Counted from the first letter of the stretch, positions 1 through 12,044 are shown. The stretch is 64,000 nt of DNA from Stomoxys calcitrans (GCF_963082655.1 NC_081552.1:55454286-55518285); one strand, 5' to 3'. Notes: generated from the letters alone by a model not told the origin. Numbers and translations are program-made.

Positions 1-1141
1 GTACGACCCAAAAATAAAACTGGACGGTCGAGACCAAATGGGACTCAAATGAAAGGTAGTCAGGAGTAGACTACGAATTTCGTATTAAAAATTGGGTTCA
101 AGTAACTGGGGGCCGCCCCAACTCCTATGCCCCCTAAATTAGGTTTATTCGACGATCATGACAACATAGGACTCAAGTGAAAGGTTAATCGAGAGTAGAT
201 TAAGAGTATGATCAGAGAGGAAGAATAGGTTTCATTATTTGTTGATATCGGAAGGTGGCGGACTCTCTCCCGTTGTCCCAAAAACACTACCCAAAATCAA
301 AAGTGGACCGATAGGGACAACATGGGTATCAAATGAAAGGTATTGGAGAGTAGAATTCGAATATGGTTCTAAAAATTTAAGTTCAAGTACCCAAGGGGTC
401 GCCCCAAACAGAAATATTGGACGTACATATCAAATAGAAGGTATTCGGGAGTAGACTACGAATATGACATAAAAAGTGTGTTCCAAGTAATTGGGGGTCG
501 CCCCACCCCCAAATGGAAATTTTACTCGATCAAGCAATATGAGGCGCAAATGAAAGGTATTTGGGAGCAGATTACGAATATGACATTAAACTTTGTGTCC
601 AAGAATCTAGGTGGTGTTTTACCTCCTTAAACCGCCTCCAAAAGGTTATTTGACCAATTAAAACAATGGGGGACCAAGTGATAGATATTTTTGAGTGGAG
701 TGCGTCATTCAGATGTGTGCTAAAGTGGCAGATGGGGTTTGGCTCACAACCCTGTTATAGACGCCCTCCCTCAGACGGCTGTGTACACCAATCATGACAA
801 TATGAGGTTAAATTAAAAGTAAGGTTGTGGACTGCGAATCTTATATCTTTATTCTCCTCATATTTTCAGCGGACCACCACACCCCACAACAGTCGATCAA
901 TTATAATGACCCAACAGGATACTGTGTGATTTAATTAATGTGTGGGCACATAAATAAATGTAGGCCGCCATACCCCCTAAAATTATGACGATTCGATAGT
1001 GGTCAAAATTGATCATGTAGCATTTATCTTTGTTATGGCAACCTATCGGTCCTTAAAATAAACTTTTAACTTTCCCACCCTAGGACGGGGCTTAACAATA
1101 AGTGTTTCAGGTACTTTAAGTGACTACCTTTGCCATAGATA
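1..1141 (+). mobile_element. Helitron-like family E2, 5' part outside window
   Basis: Repeats of a ~115-130 bp unit (ATGAAAGGTATTCGGGAGTAG, then a GTCGCCCCA-type G/C-run block). The tail resembles 12045-12480, 56165-57777 and the reverse strand of 22258-22880. Compared with 22258-23966 the tail is shortened near 985-995, where the CCGCCATA block jumps to the AAAATTGATCATG block. It ends near CATAGAT. The short ORF at 239-454 is repeat-derived. The 5' end lies before base 1. Confidence 0.7.
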
Positions 1142-1408
1142 CACATTTATTTGGTAGATTACGAATATCCAAATTAGTGCTTTACGGTTAGAGGGGAAGG
1201 CTCAACGAATGTACATTGAATCAGAGCTATTGAAGACTAGGGTACATTACAAAGTTGACATTTTTCTACGTTTTGAAAGCATAGTGGAGCGGGTTTGATT
1301 GAAATTGTAGCTTAACGATAAGAAGACTCCTTTTTATAGTCGATTTTTGTGTTGATTTTATAAAGAGAAAATAGCTGTTTTCAAGACTTGGCGAACGAAT
1401 GGAGTGAC
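1142..1408. other. Unassigned spacer
   Basis: AT-rich sequence that I could not match to any other part of the window. No convincing gene or motif. Confidence 0.4.
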
Positions 1409-1992
1409 AACAAGTAAAAGCATGAAAAGCTCGACAGGGCCGAATCTTACATACCCTCAACCATGAATCTCATTTGCCATTTTTTGCCAGATATCTCTTA
1501 ATAGCAAAACAAAGAATAATGGATACAAATTGCCAAGCTGTTGAAGCTATTTCAGATTATCCACCGATTCAAGAATTAAAATTTTTCCGATTGGCTGAAA
1601 TTTTGCATGTAGTGTTTTGTTATGACTTCCAGCAACTATGCCAAGTACGGTCCAAAGCGGCCCATATCCTGATACCATATAAGACCATATAAAACGATCT
1701 CCTGATTTGACTTCTTGATCCCCTGGAAGACGCAATTTTTGTCCAATTTGGCTGAAATTGGGGTGTTCTTTTACAATTACCAACAATTGTGCCAAATACG
1801 GTCCAAATCAGTCTATAACCTGATATAGCTCTCATATAAACCAGATGGTTCTTGTTCGGTTTCTTGGAGTTTTAATTTTTGCTGGTTTGACAGAAGTTTG
1901 GTATGTAGAATAAAACTATGCCCTTCAACTAAATTTTTAGCAGAATCCATTGTGGTGGGCTCCCAAGATTAGGCCTCTTCCTTTGTTTACTC
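1409..1992. mobile_element. Family A/A2 inverted pair, both outer ends are 5' ends
   Basis: Bases 1409-1565 are a plus-strand 5' end (AACAAGTAAAAGC, GGGCCGAATCTTA, then ATACCCTCAACCATG). From about 1566 the sequence continues as family A2 on the minus strand and ends at 1992 with the reverse of the A2 start seen at 6871-6940. No GTCY core or 3' hairpin remains, so both elements lost their 3' parts at the join. Confidence 0.65.
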
Positions 1993-2113
1993 TTAAAATA
2001 TAAAATTTCACTGTCCTTTTTATACCCTCCACCATAGGATGGGGGGTATACTAATTTCGTCATTCTGTTTGTGACTACTGGAAATATTCGTCTGAGACCC
2101 CATAAAGTATATA

Positions 2114-2720
2114 AAGGGTGATTTTTTTGAGGTTAGGATTTTCATGCATTAGTATTTGACAGATCACGTGGGATTTCAGACATGGTGTCAAAGAGAAAGA
2201 TGCTCAGTATGCTTTGACATTTCATCATGAATAGACTTACTAACGAGCAACGCTTGCAAATCATTGAATTTCATTACCAAAATCAGTGTTCGGTTCGAAA
2301 TGTGTTCATTCACCGTAACGTTACGTCCAACAGCATCTTTGAAAAAATACGGTCCAATGATTCCACCAGCGTACAAACCACACCAAACAGTGCATTTTTC
2401 GGGATGCATGGGCAGTTCTTGAACGGCTTCTGGTTGCTCTTCACTCCAAATGCGGCAATTTTGCTTATTTACGTAGCCATTCAACCAGAAATGAGCCTCA
2501 TCGCTGAACAAAATTTGTCAAAATTTGAACACATTTCGAACCGAACACTGATTTTGGTAATAAAATTCAATGATTTGCAAGCGTTGCTCGTTAGTAAGTC
2601 TATTCATGATGAAATGTCAAAGCATACTGAGCATCTTTCTCTTTGACACCATGTCTGAAATCCCACGTGATCTGTCAAATACTAATGCATGAAAATCCTA
2701 ACCTCAAAAAAATCACCCTT
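2114..2720. mobile_element. Tc/mariner-type deletion derivative with ~200-bp inverted repeats (copy 1)
   Basis: Starts AAGGGTGATTTTTTTGAGG and ends with its reverse complement, flanked by TA duplications at 2112-2113 and 2721-2722. The inverted arms (about 2114-2318 and 2527-2720) each contain the start of a transposase reading frame (MNRLTNEQRLQIIEF). A ~200-bp piece of the catalytic domain sits between them on the minus strand. The flanks join to the normal (TA)n tract of the host A element, so the insertion is clean. It lacks most of the transposase and must be non-autonomous. Confidence 0.9.
2310..2511 (-). pseudogene. Transposase catalytic fragment (Tc1/mariner superfamily)
   Basis: The translation contains FSDEAHFWLNGYVNKQNCRI, then WCGLYAGGIIGPYFF. 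In Tc1/mariner-superfamily transposases this is the region of the first catalytic Asp (in FSDEAHF). The second and third acidic residues of the DDE/D triad are absent, as is everything between the N-terminal helix-turn-helix and this block. It ends at the duplicated arm. It cannot encode an active enzyme. Confidence 0.85.
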
Positions 2721-3653
2721 TATATTCTTGATCGTCGCGAAATTTTATGTCGATCTAGTCATGTCCGTCCATCTGTCTGTCAGTCGAAAGCACGCTAACT
2801 TCCGAAGGAGTAAAGCTAGCCGCTTGAAATTTTGCACAAATACTTTCTATTAGTGTAGGTCGATTGGTATTGCAAATGGGCCATATCGGTCCATGTTTTG
2901 ATATAGCTGACCGATCTTGGGTCTTGACTTCTTGCGCCTCTAGAGTGCGCAATTCTTATCCGATTGGAATGAAACTTTGCACGACGTGTTTTGTTATGAT
3001 TCCCAATAACTGTATGTAGTATAACTGTATCAAGTATGGTTCAAATCGGTCCATAACCTGATATAGTTGTCATATAAACCGATCTTGGGTCTTGACTTCT
3101 TGAGCGTCTAGAGTGCGCAATTCTTATCCGATTGGAATGAAATTTTGCACGACGTTTTTTGTTCTTACTTTAAACAACTTTGTCAAATAAGGTTTAAATC
3201 GGTCCATAACCTGATATAGCTGCCATATAAACCGATCTGGAATCTTGACTTCTTGATCCCTAGAGGTCGCAATTATTATCCGATATGCCTGAAAGTTTGT
3301 ACGATGGATCCTCTCATGACCGTCAACATACGTGTTTATTATGGTCTGAATCGGTCTGTAGCCCGATACAGCTCCCATATAAATCGATCTCTCTATTTTA
3401 CTTCTTGAGCCCACAAAGGGCGCAATTCTTATTCGAATTGGCTGACATTTTACACAGGTCTCCATCATATAATTTAATTGTGGTCCAAACTGGACCATAT
3501 CTTGATATCGCTCTAATAGCAGAGCAAATATTTTCTTATATCATTTTTTGCCTAAGAAGAGATGCCGGGAAAAGAACTCGACAAATGCGATCTATGGTGG
3601 TGGGTATATAAGATTCGGCCCGGCCATACTTAGCACGCTTTTACTTGTTTATT

Positions 3654-4912
3654 ATACCCTGCACCACCACTGTGGTACAGGGTATGATAGATTTGTGCAT
3701 TTGTTTGCAACGCTAAGAAGAAGAAGAGCTAGACCCACTGATAAGTATACCGATCGACTCAGAATCACTTTCTGATTCGATTTAGCCATGTCCGTCTGTC
3801 CGTCCGTCCGTCTGTGAGTCCATGCATTATTGTAATCAAAGTGCAGGTCGTATTTGTTGCTCGATTGTCAAGAAATTTTGCACATGTCACTTTTTTGCCC
3901 CAAGGACAAACGCTATTAATTCAGATTTAGATATAGCTCCCATCTATATCTTTCATCCGATTTGGCTATTTAAGACTGTAGAAGCCAAAATTTTCGTCCG
4001 ATCTTCACAAAATTTTGGCATTGGGCATTTTATTGGATGTCTACATATGTGTGCAAAATTTCATAAAAATCGGTTTAGATTTAGATATAGCTCGCACATA
4101 TATCTTTCATCCGACATGGACTTTTATGGCTGTAGAAGCCACAGTTTTAGTCCGATTTTTAAAATGTTTTGTGCGAGGTGTTTTATTTGACGTCCTAATA
4201 TGTGTGGATAATTTCATGAAAAACGGTCCATATTTAGATATAGCTCCCATCTATATCTTTCAACCGATTTGGCTTTTTAAGACTGTAGAAGCCAAAATTT
4301 TGGTCCGATCTTTACAAAATTTTGCATGAGGTACTTTTTTTGACGTCTTCATATGTGTGCAAAATTTCATAAAGAACGGTTTAGATTTACATATAGCTAC
4401 CATATATATCTGTCATCCGATATGGCCTTTTAGGGCTGCAGAGTCCACAACTTTCGCCCGATTTTATATGAGACCTTTAAATTGACGTTTCAGTACGTGC
4501 GCAAAATTTCATTAAAATCGGTCCTAATGTAGATATAGCTCCAATGTGTATATTTCATCCGATATGCACTTTTAAGGCAGTAAAATTCACAATTTTGGTC
4601 ACATCCCTACAATTTAGGGCGTGAGATGCTTTATTTGACGTCCCACTATGTGTCATTAAAATTGGTACAGGTTTATATAACTCCCACATAATCTTTTATC
4701 CGATATGGCTTTTTAAAGATGTGGAAATCCAAATCTTTTGTGTTATGGTAGGAAAATCTTACAAGGTTCTAAATTGCTATTTGAATTTGTATCTAAATTA
4801 AAGTCTGACTAGATTTCCAGATAAGTTCTACATATAAAAAGTACTACATGTACTAGGTGGTGAAGGGTATTATATTGTCGGCACTGCCCGACTTTTGCCT
4901 TTCCTTACTGGC
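3654..4912 (-). mobile_element. Family D element
   Basis: Read on the minus strand it begins near AAGGAAAGGCAAAAGTCGGG (about 4891-4910) and ends at ATACCCTGCACCACC (reversed) at 3654. The GTCY tract is at about 3788-3815. TATCTTTCATCCGA-type motifs recur at 3947, 4101, 4254 and 4407, a 153-154 bp period. The sub-terminal ATACCCTTCACCACC near its 5' end matches the 3' ATACCCTGCACCACC in 14 of 15 bases. Confidence 0.75.
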
Positions 4913-4945
4913 TTTTTTAGTAAATACCTTTTTCATCCAATTACT

Positions 4946-6008
4946 ATACCAACCACCACAGGATAGGGAGTATATTCATTTAGTCATTCCGTTTGCGACA
5001 CATCGATATATCCATTTCCGACCCTACAAATCGTTGTAAAATTCTAAGATGATTCAACGATGTCCGTTTGTCTGTCCGTCTGTGTGTCCGTCTGTTGTAA
5101 TCACGGGACCAATCGGACTATATTTAGTTATAGCTGCGATATAGACCGATCTGCCGATAAAGGGTCTAAAGCCCATAAAAGCTTTATTTATTATCCGATT
5201 TCGTTGCAATTTGAAATAGAGAATTTTTTTAAGCTTCCCGACGTCCGACCTACGTATTGTTCAAATCGGACATTATTGAGATATAACTGCCATATAGACC
5301 AATCTGCCGGTTAAGGATCTGAGATCGGACTATATTAAGATACAGCTGCCATATAGACTGATTTGCCGATAAAGGGTCTGAAGCCCATAAAAGCTTTATT
5401 TTTATCCGATTTCAGTGAAATTTAAAACAGTGAGTTATTTTAAGCCTTCGATCCAAATTAGATTCAGGTCGGACTATTTTTAGGCATAACTGCCATATAG
5501 ACCAATCTGGCGGTTAAGGATCTGAGCCCATAAAAGCTGCATTTATTATCCGATTTCGCTGAAATGTGAATCAATGGGTTGTTTTAAGCCTCCCGCCTTG
5601 TGACCCAAACATGGTAAAGATCGGACGATATTTAGATATAGCTGTCATATTGACTGATATTCCAATTAAGGGTCGGAAGCCCATAAAGGCTTTATTTATT
5701 TTCCGATTTCGTTGAAATTTGAAATAGTGAGTTCTTTTAACCATCCCGACATCCGACCTAAATATGAATAAGATCAGACTATATAGATATAACTTTCATA
5801 TAGACCGATCTCTAAATGCCATAAAATGCGGATTTATTGCCCGATTTCGCTGAACCTGTTACTTGTATATGAGTTCTCGGGACGTGAATGAAATGTGATC
5901 GAGACCAGCCGCTATTAAAATATAGCTATGGATGTAGCAGTGGAGTTGTAATAAAATAGGATGATTATTATATTCGGCACGGCCCACCTTAACACGTTTT
6001 TACTTGTT
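4946..6008 (-). mobile_element. Family C element
   Basis: Minus-strand element starting AACAAGTAAAAACGTG at 6008 and ending at the ATACCAACCACCACAGG block at 4946. GTCCGTYTG repeats lie at 5058-5095. Interior units carry TGCCATATAGACCAATCTG and CCCATAAAAGCTTTATTTAT. Spacing is close to 153 bp with indels. The TTCTTGATC/(TA)n core has degenerated. Confidence 0.7.
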
Positions 6009-6870
6009 TGATTTTCAAATATTTCTATAGCTGCAAGTGAGACTTATTTGTATGCAAGCAAAACATATTATTGCCAAACATACAATAGTATTATTGACTA
6101 AAAGATATAAACTACAAAGCATATATGAATGTTCATATGCATGTATGCATAGGTACCATACAACTGTATATGCAAAATTCCGACGGAATATATGAATTTA
6201 TATGGGCCAATATGTATGCTGAAAATGCCACAAAAATAAATGAAACGAAATGTATATAGTTATTAGGTGTAACGAAAAGAAAATGTCACAAGAGTTGAAA
6301 ATTGACCCAATAAGAAATTTACTCAAAATGTGCTTTCCCACCAAAAAGGGCATATGCAAAATAGATAGTTTTTTAATATTGGGGAGAGCAAGTGTTGAAT
6401 TTGACTTTCGTTTGCGCTTCTACCTCCGTTTACGTTTTTCTTCTGTTTAGGGGTTTGCTGTCGTTTCCGCTTCCGCTTCAGTTTCAGTTTACTTTTCTCT
6501 TCTTGTTTTCTTTGATTTTTTGTTATTCTTCTACTCATGCGTACCCCTAATACACGCATTGTTCACAGTTTTATGAATATATCCCATCAAAATAAATTGA
6601 ATTTGTTCGTAGTTTTTTTCTGTGTGTGTGTGTGTCAGCATAAATACTCGTATGTATGGGTATAACAAATAAACAATAGTAAGCAGTACTTGACATAGGG
6701 CAAATTGTGTTAGCTTTTTACGGTTTTATTTAAATCCCAACGACAATACATCAATCCCGAAACAAAGTCATCATATCTTCATCGAGGTTTGTTTGTAAAT
6801 ATTATTGATGAAAAAAAGTAATACTAAATGTAAATTTTTGCTCTACTTTGCAAATGCTCACGTAGCTTAA
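6009..6870. other. Unique island 1, no gene recognised
   Basis: Not matched elsewhere in the window. It holds a pyrimidine-biased stretch at 6400-6540 with repeated CGTTTCCGCTTC-like words and a short (TG)n microsatellite near 6621-6635. The ORFs here, for example 6323-6559 minus, are lysine/arginine-rich readings of the pyrimidine tract and I do not call them genes. It may be intron or intergenic DNA. Confidence 0.5.
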
Positions 6871-7946
6871 AACAAATAATAGCGTGATAAGTTGGGCCGG
6901 GCAGAATCTTGGGAACCCACACCCATGGATTATGCTAAAAATTTATACAAAATAAATTTAGTTCAATGGCACAATTTTATCCTACAAGCCAAACTTCTGT
7001 TAAACCACAAAAAATTGAAGCTTCTAGGAACCGAACAACGATGATCGACCGACCGGTTTACATGGGAGCCATAGCAGGTTATAAACCGATGTGGACCGTA
7101 CTTGGCACAGTTGTTGGATGTCATAACAGAACACCACATGCAAAATTTCGGCCAAGTCCTACCAACATTGAGGCTTGTAAGGGCTCAAGAAGTCAAATTG
7201 GGGGATCGGTTTATATGGGAGCTATTTAAGGTTACAGACCGATTCGGAATGTATTTAGCACAGTTGTTGAAAGTTAAAACGGAACACCCCATGCAAAATT
7301 TCAGCCAAATCGGACAAAAATTGCAGTTTTTAAGGACACAAGAAGTCAAATCGTGAGATCGGTTTAAATGGGAGCTATATCAGGTTATAGATCGATTTGG
7401 ACCGTACTTGGCACAGATGTTAGAAGTTATAACGGAACACTACATGCAAGATTTCAGCCAAATTGGATAAAAAATGCGGCTTGTAAGGGATCAAGAGTGA
7501 AATCGCCAGATCGGGATATATGGGAACTGTATCAGGTTCTAGACCTATTTGGACCGTGCTTAGCGTAGTTGTTGGAAGTTATAACAGAACACCACATGCC
7601 ACATTTCAGCCAAATCGGACAAACATTGCGGCTTGTAAGGGCTCAAGAAGTCAAATCGTGAGATCGGTTTAAAAGGGAACTATATTCAAATATGAACCGA
7701 TATGTCCCATTTGCAATCTCCGATGACCTTCATCAATACTAAGTATATGTGCAAAATTTTAAGCGACTAGTCTTACGCGTTCGACCGCTTTTTTGACAGA
7801 CGGACGGACGGACGGAAATGGCTAGATTGATTCAGAACGGCTAGTCGATGAAGAATATATATTTTATTGGTTCTAAGACAAATATTTCAAGGTTTTACAA
7901 TCGGAATGACTGGATTAGTACACCTCCCTTCCTATGGTGGTGGGTA
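6871..7946 (+). mobile_element. Family A2 element, complete
   Basis: Starts AACAAATAATAGCGTG (a variant of AACAAGTAAAAGCGTG), then GGGCCGGGCAGAATCTTGGG. The ATGCAAAATTTC-type motif recurs at 7138, 7291, 7444 and 7596, giving 153, 153 and 152 bp. The core at 7797-7865 has (ACGG)n, then GGCTAGATTGATTCAGAACG and AGAATATATATTTTAT. The 3' end is CCTATGGTGGTGGGTAT followed by AAAAA. Confidence 0.8.
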
Positions 7947-9486
7947 TAAAAAGGTTCAATAGGTGAGAATAAAACCAAGAGGGTTAAGTAGGACCATAAT
8001 ATTTCATGATGTAAGTGGTTATGATCTATACTTCAATGAATACGAGAATACATGAAGTTGAATTATGATCTCCAATCATCTTCTTCTAAAAAGTCGAACT
8101 TACATATGAGCCGATACTTCGAGTTGAGTGTTTGAGCTCTTTGTAGCTTAAACTTTTGTCATGCCATAAACACCCTTATATCCTACCAAAAAACAAAATA
8201 ATGACCACAGAGTTGATCTGTTGCAACATCCCGTGTATCGGAGTCCGCTAAGGAATCTTGGTCTATAACTGTATGCATTTCCCTATTATCAAGGCCTTCT
8301 ATCAAAATCTCTCTGCTATTTCATTTGAAATTCTTGTTTTATTGTAAGTAGCCATTGGGTTAATGTCACGCATTGTCCTTGGTGTTTTGTTTCATGGAAA
8401 TATGATTTCAACAGCTGTTGAATGTTGCATTGAGGATGCTTTAATTCGTGCCATGTTGTTGGGGGTTATGTGCTACACTCAGATTGTCCTCCCATGTAGC
8501 CAATTTCAATTCCTCGACAACCATCTACCTGGCGACCGGCAACACTATTGGCCCCAAGCCTATGTCTAATGCATGTGGGTGGTCTCTTCGCATGCATATG
8601 CGAGAGAATGCCAATTTCTCTTATTTTCTTGTGCTTCCCTACATATGGTTTGAATTTCATGGGAAACTTGCACCCATATTTATGAAGCTTGGTGGTGGCC
8701 ATAAACGATTTTGCCATCCTTGCATGGCAATTTTCAAATGTGTAACAACGAAAGGAAGTTAATTGAAATCTGCCTGTGCCTATGCGTGAAAGTGTATGTC
8801 TGTGTCTTCATGGTTCTATTGACCGTATGAGTTTTATAGTCTCAAGTATGGAGATAATTGATGGGAATTGTGTTGCTTTTACCGTTTCACTTATGGCCAT
8901 TGATCGATCTATCGATGGGGGCTAACGAGGAAAAAACACTGAGAATAGAGAAAAGCCACATTTTTGTTTGCCTCATTTCCTTTTATTGACAATCGATCAA
9001 TTATGTTCAAAATGTGCTTGCCAAAGTAGCTTTCCTCGACCGGTGAGTGTATGTTCAATTCATGCATGTTCAATTCTTTAGGCATGTGTCTTTCTTAAGG
9101 TTTAGGCATAAACATCATATCCTTAGAATTCAAATGACAACATGTCAATAATCATCAGTGTCGAGCTGAGAGGCTAGTCCAGAGCGGCCTTTTGCCAACA
9201 TTGTTCATTTATGTTTAAAATTCAGTCATGCAATCATTCAATCACTCATTCATGGTTTCATTTCAGATTTCATATCAACATCAACATTCATTAACCAACC
9301 ATCATCAGTTTTGCAAACAATAGGCAATAGTTATGGCTGAGGGCATAAATAAGGGTTGCCATTGTAATAAAAAAAATTAATTTCTTGTGAAATTTTCTGG
9401 CCCAAAGGCCGAGTTCTCTTTCCTCTTGCTGACCATAGCAGGAATGCGTCAGATAGAACGGTTTAAATGACCCTATCGTAACATTT
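7947..9486. other. Unique island 2, no gene recognised
   Basis: About 1.5 kb with no relation to the repeat families. Short ORFs at 8363-8569, 8448-8762, 8466-8717 and 9291-9491 overlap one another on both strands and show no domain I recognise. Host non-coding DNA (intron or intergenic) is the simplest reading. This is one of the best places to look for conserved non-coding sequence. Confidence 0.5.
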
Positions 9487-10414
9487 AACAAGTAAAAGCG
9501 TGCTAAGTTCGGCCGGGCCGAATCTTATATACCCTCCACCATGGATCGCATTTCTCTTCTTAGACAAAAGAGGATATAAGGAAAGATTTGCTCTGCTAAA
9601 AAGCGATATCAAGATATGGTCCGGTTTGGACCACAATTAAATTATACGTTGGAGATCTGTGTAAAATGTCAGTCAATTCGAATATGAATTGCGCCCTTTG
9701 GGGGCTCAAGAAGTAAAATAGAGAGACAGATTTATAAGGGATCTGTATCGGGCTATACACCGATTCAGACCATACAAAACTCGACCTCTAGAGGCTCAAG
9801 AAGTCAAGATCCCAGATCGGTTTTTATGGCAGCTATATCTGGATATGGACCGATTTGAACCATACTTGTCACAGTTGTTGAAATTGAGAATAAAATACGT
9901 CATGCAAAAATTCAGCCAAATCGGATAGGAATTGCGCACTCTAGAAGCTCAAGAAGTCAAGTCCCCAGATCTGTTCATACGACAGCTATATCAGGTTATG
10001 AACCGATGTGAACAATACTTGGCTCAGTTGTTGGATATCATAACAAAACACGTCGTGCGAAATCGGATAAGAATTGCGCACTGTAGAGGCTCAAGAAGTC
10101 AAGACCCAAGATCGGTTTATATGGCAGCTATATCAAACCATGGACCGATATGGCCCATTTACAATACCAACCGACCTACACTAATAAGAAGTATTTGTGC
10201 AAAATTTCAAGCTGCTAGCTTTACTCCTTCGGAAGTTAGCGTGCTTTCGACAGACAGACGGACGGACGGACAGACGGACGGACATGGCTAGATCGACATA
10301 AAATGTCGCGACGATCAAGAATATATATACTTTATGGGGTCTCAGACGAATATTTCGATTAGTTATAAACAGAATAACGAAATTAGTATACCCCCATCCT
10401 ATGGTGGAGGGTAT
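9487..10414 (+). mobile_element. Family A element, complete ends
   Basis: Starts AACAAGTAAAAGCGTGC with the palindrome TTCGGCCGGGCCGAA, then sub-terminal ATACCCTCCACCAT. The 3' end is ATGGTGGAGGGTAT, the exact reverse complement, followed by AAAAA (10415-10419). The GTCY core (ACGGACGGACGGACAG) is at 10255-10285, followed by GGCTAGATCGACATAAAATG and TTCTTGATCG in reverse. The short ORF at 9932-10291 is a reading of the 153-bp units. Confidence 0.85.
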
Positions 10415-10419
10415 AAAAA

Positions 10420-12044
10420 TCAATTTGTGTTTGTTTGTAGGTTTGTTTGTTTGTTTGTATGTTTGTGTGTTATTTATAGACTCAGAAACGGCTGAACCGA
10501 TTTTCTTGAAATTTTCACAGATGGTACATATTGACCCCGTGGTGAAAATAAGGTACTAAATTTTTTGATATCTGGGGGGGGGACCCTTCCCCTTACCCTA
10601 ATTTTCAGAAACGCCAGATCTCGGAGATGGGTGGTGCGCTTAAAGCGAAATTTTGTGTGCTCTCAAATAGTACCCTAAAAATAAAAAGTTGGTATCCAAA
10701 TTTTGGAAGGGGTACCTAGGGGGGCTGCCCCACCCTAAAACCTACCAAACATATATTTAGAGCAATCACGACCATATGGGACTCAAACGAAAGGTATTTA
10801 GGATGAGAAAACGTATCTGATATCCAATTGTCGGACCAAGTGCTGGGGGGATCACCGCAAGCCCCAAAATACCCCTAAATCGGACATATTTACCGACCAT
10901 GGCAATATGGGACTCAAATGAAAGGTATTTACGCGAAGAATACGAATCTGATATCCAAATATGGGACCAAGTGTTTAGGGGGCCGACTTTCCCCAAAAAC
11001 ATCCCCCAAAGGGGACAAATTTACGATCATAGCAATATGGGGCTCAAATGAAAGGTCTTTGGGAATAAAGCACGAGTCTGATATCAATATTTGGGAAAAG
11101 TGTCTATGGGTCCACCCCACCCCCACAATACAACCCAAATATTAAGTATTAGACCACGTATCTGATATCAACGTTAGGGACCAACTGTCTACGGGACGTC
11201 CCACCACCATAACAACCTCCAAATAGGACGTATTTGCTCACAAGACAATTTTGGGTCTTAAAGAGAGTGGAACTAAATATTCATAGTTTTTAGGGCCAAT
11301 ACCCCAAACCGGACATATTTGCGGACTGTTGCAATAAGGAGTTTAAATGAGATTTTAAAACGAATTTGATATCCAATTATGAGGCCAATGGCAATATGGG
11401 GTTCACATTTATGATACATAGATATATGAGAATAGAGCACGTTGCTGATATATTTTCCGAGCTTAGTGTTTAGGCGACCACCGCAATCCCAAAAACACCC
11501 CTAAATCGGCCATATTTACAGATCATGTCAATGTGGAGATTAAATGAAAGGTATTGGGGGGTAGAGCAAGAATTGATACCCACTGTCGGGACCAATTTTC
11601 TGGGGGTCAACCCCTTTCCCAAAATACCCCACAAGCAGCAATTTTTAGTGACCATCGCAATATGGGGCTCAAATAAAGGTATTTGGGAGTAGAATACGAA
11701 TTTGATATCCAAATGTAGGACCATGTATTTGGGGCATCACCCCTTCCCCAAAACACCCCGCAAAGGGTACAAATTTTTCGACCACGCCAATAAGTGGTAT
11801 TTAAGATTAGAAAACTAATTTGATAACCTATTTTGGGCCATGTGTTTGGGGGACGCCTCATCGTGTAAACTCCCCTAAACCAATGACAATATGGAGTTTA
11901 AATAGATAGTATTTGAGAGTAGAGCACGATGCTGATATTTTTTCAGGGCCAAGTATTTGGGGGACCACCTCTCCCCCGAAAGGGGTAAGGAAAATTTTGT
12001 TCCATATACAGTAAAAGAAGGCGCAGCGGGCCCGGGTCAGCTAG
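10420..12044 (+). mobile_element. Complete non-autonomous Helitron, family E
   Basis: Begins TCAATTTGTGTTTG after an A (10419) and ends GGGCCCGGGTCAGCTAG before a T (12045). TC at the 5' end, CTRR at the 3' end preceded by a GC-rich palindrome, and insertion between A and T without target duplication are the diagnostic termini of Helitrons. The interior consists of ~130-bp units (GACTCAAATGAAAGGTATTT at about 10781, 10912 and 11042). No Rep/helicase coding is present, so it is non-autonomous. Confidence 0.85.

Larger units (their letters stand above)
2022..3649 (-). mobile_element. Family A (mini-me/HINE-like) element, full ends
   Basis: Read on the minus strand it starts AACAAGTAAAAGCG at 3649 and ends ...GGAGGGTAT at 2022, followed by A-run. 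The (GTCY)n tract lies near 2757-2790 next to TTCTTGATCG and (TA)n, which is the mini-me core arrangement. Interior units of ~153 bp carry GATCGGTTTATATGGCAGC. A Tc/mariner derivative (2114-2720) is inserted in the (TA)n tract, splitting the 3' end. Confidence 0.85.

Noticed and set aside
2227..2646. 139-codon plus-strand ORF
   Set aside because: It begins with the true transposase N terminus in one arm but then reads the catalytic fragment antisense and the opposite arm in reverse. It is an artefact of the inverted structure.
6323..6559. Lys/Arg-rich 78-codon minus-strand ORF resembling a nuclear localisation-type protein
   Set aside because: It is the translation of a biased pyrimidine tract, with no supporting features.
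8363..8762. Possible small host gene in unique island 2
   Set aside because: Three overlapping ORFs on both strands, no domain and no recognisable splice or coding pattern.
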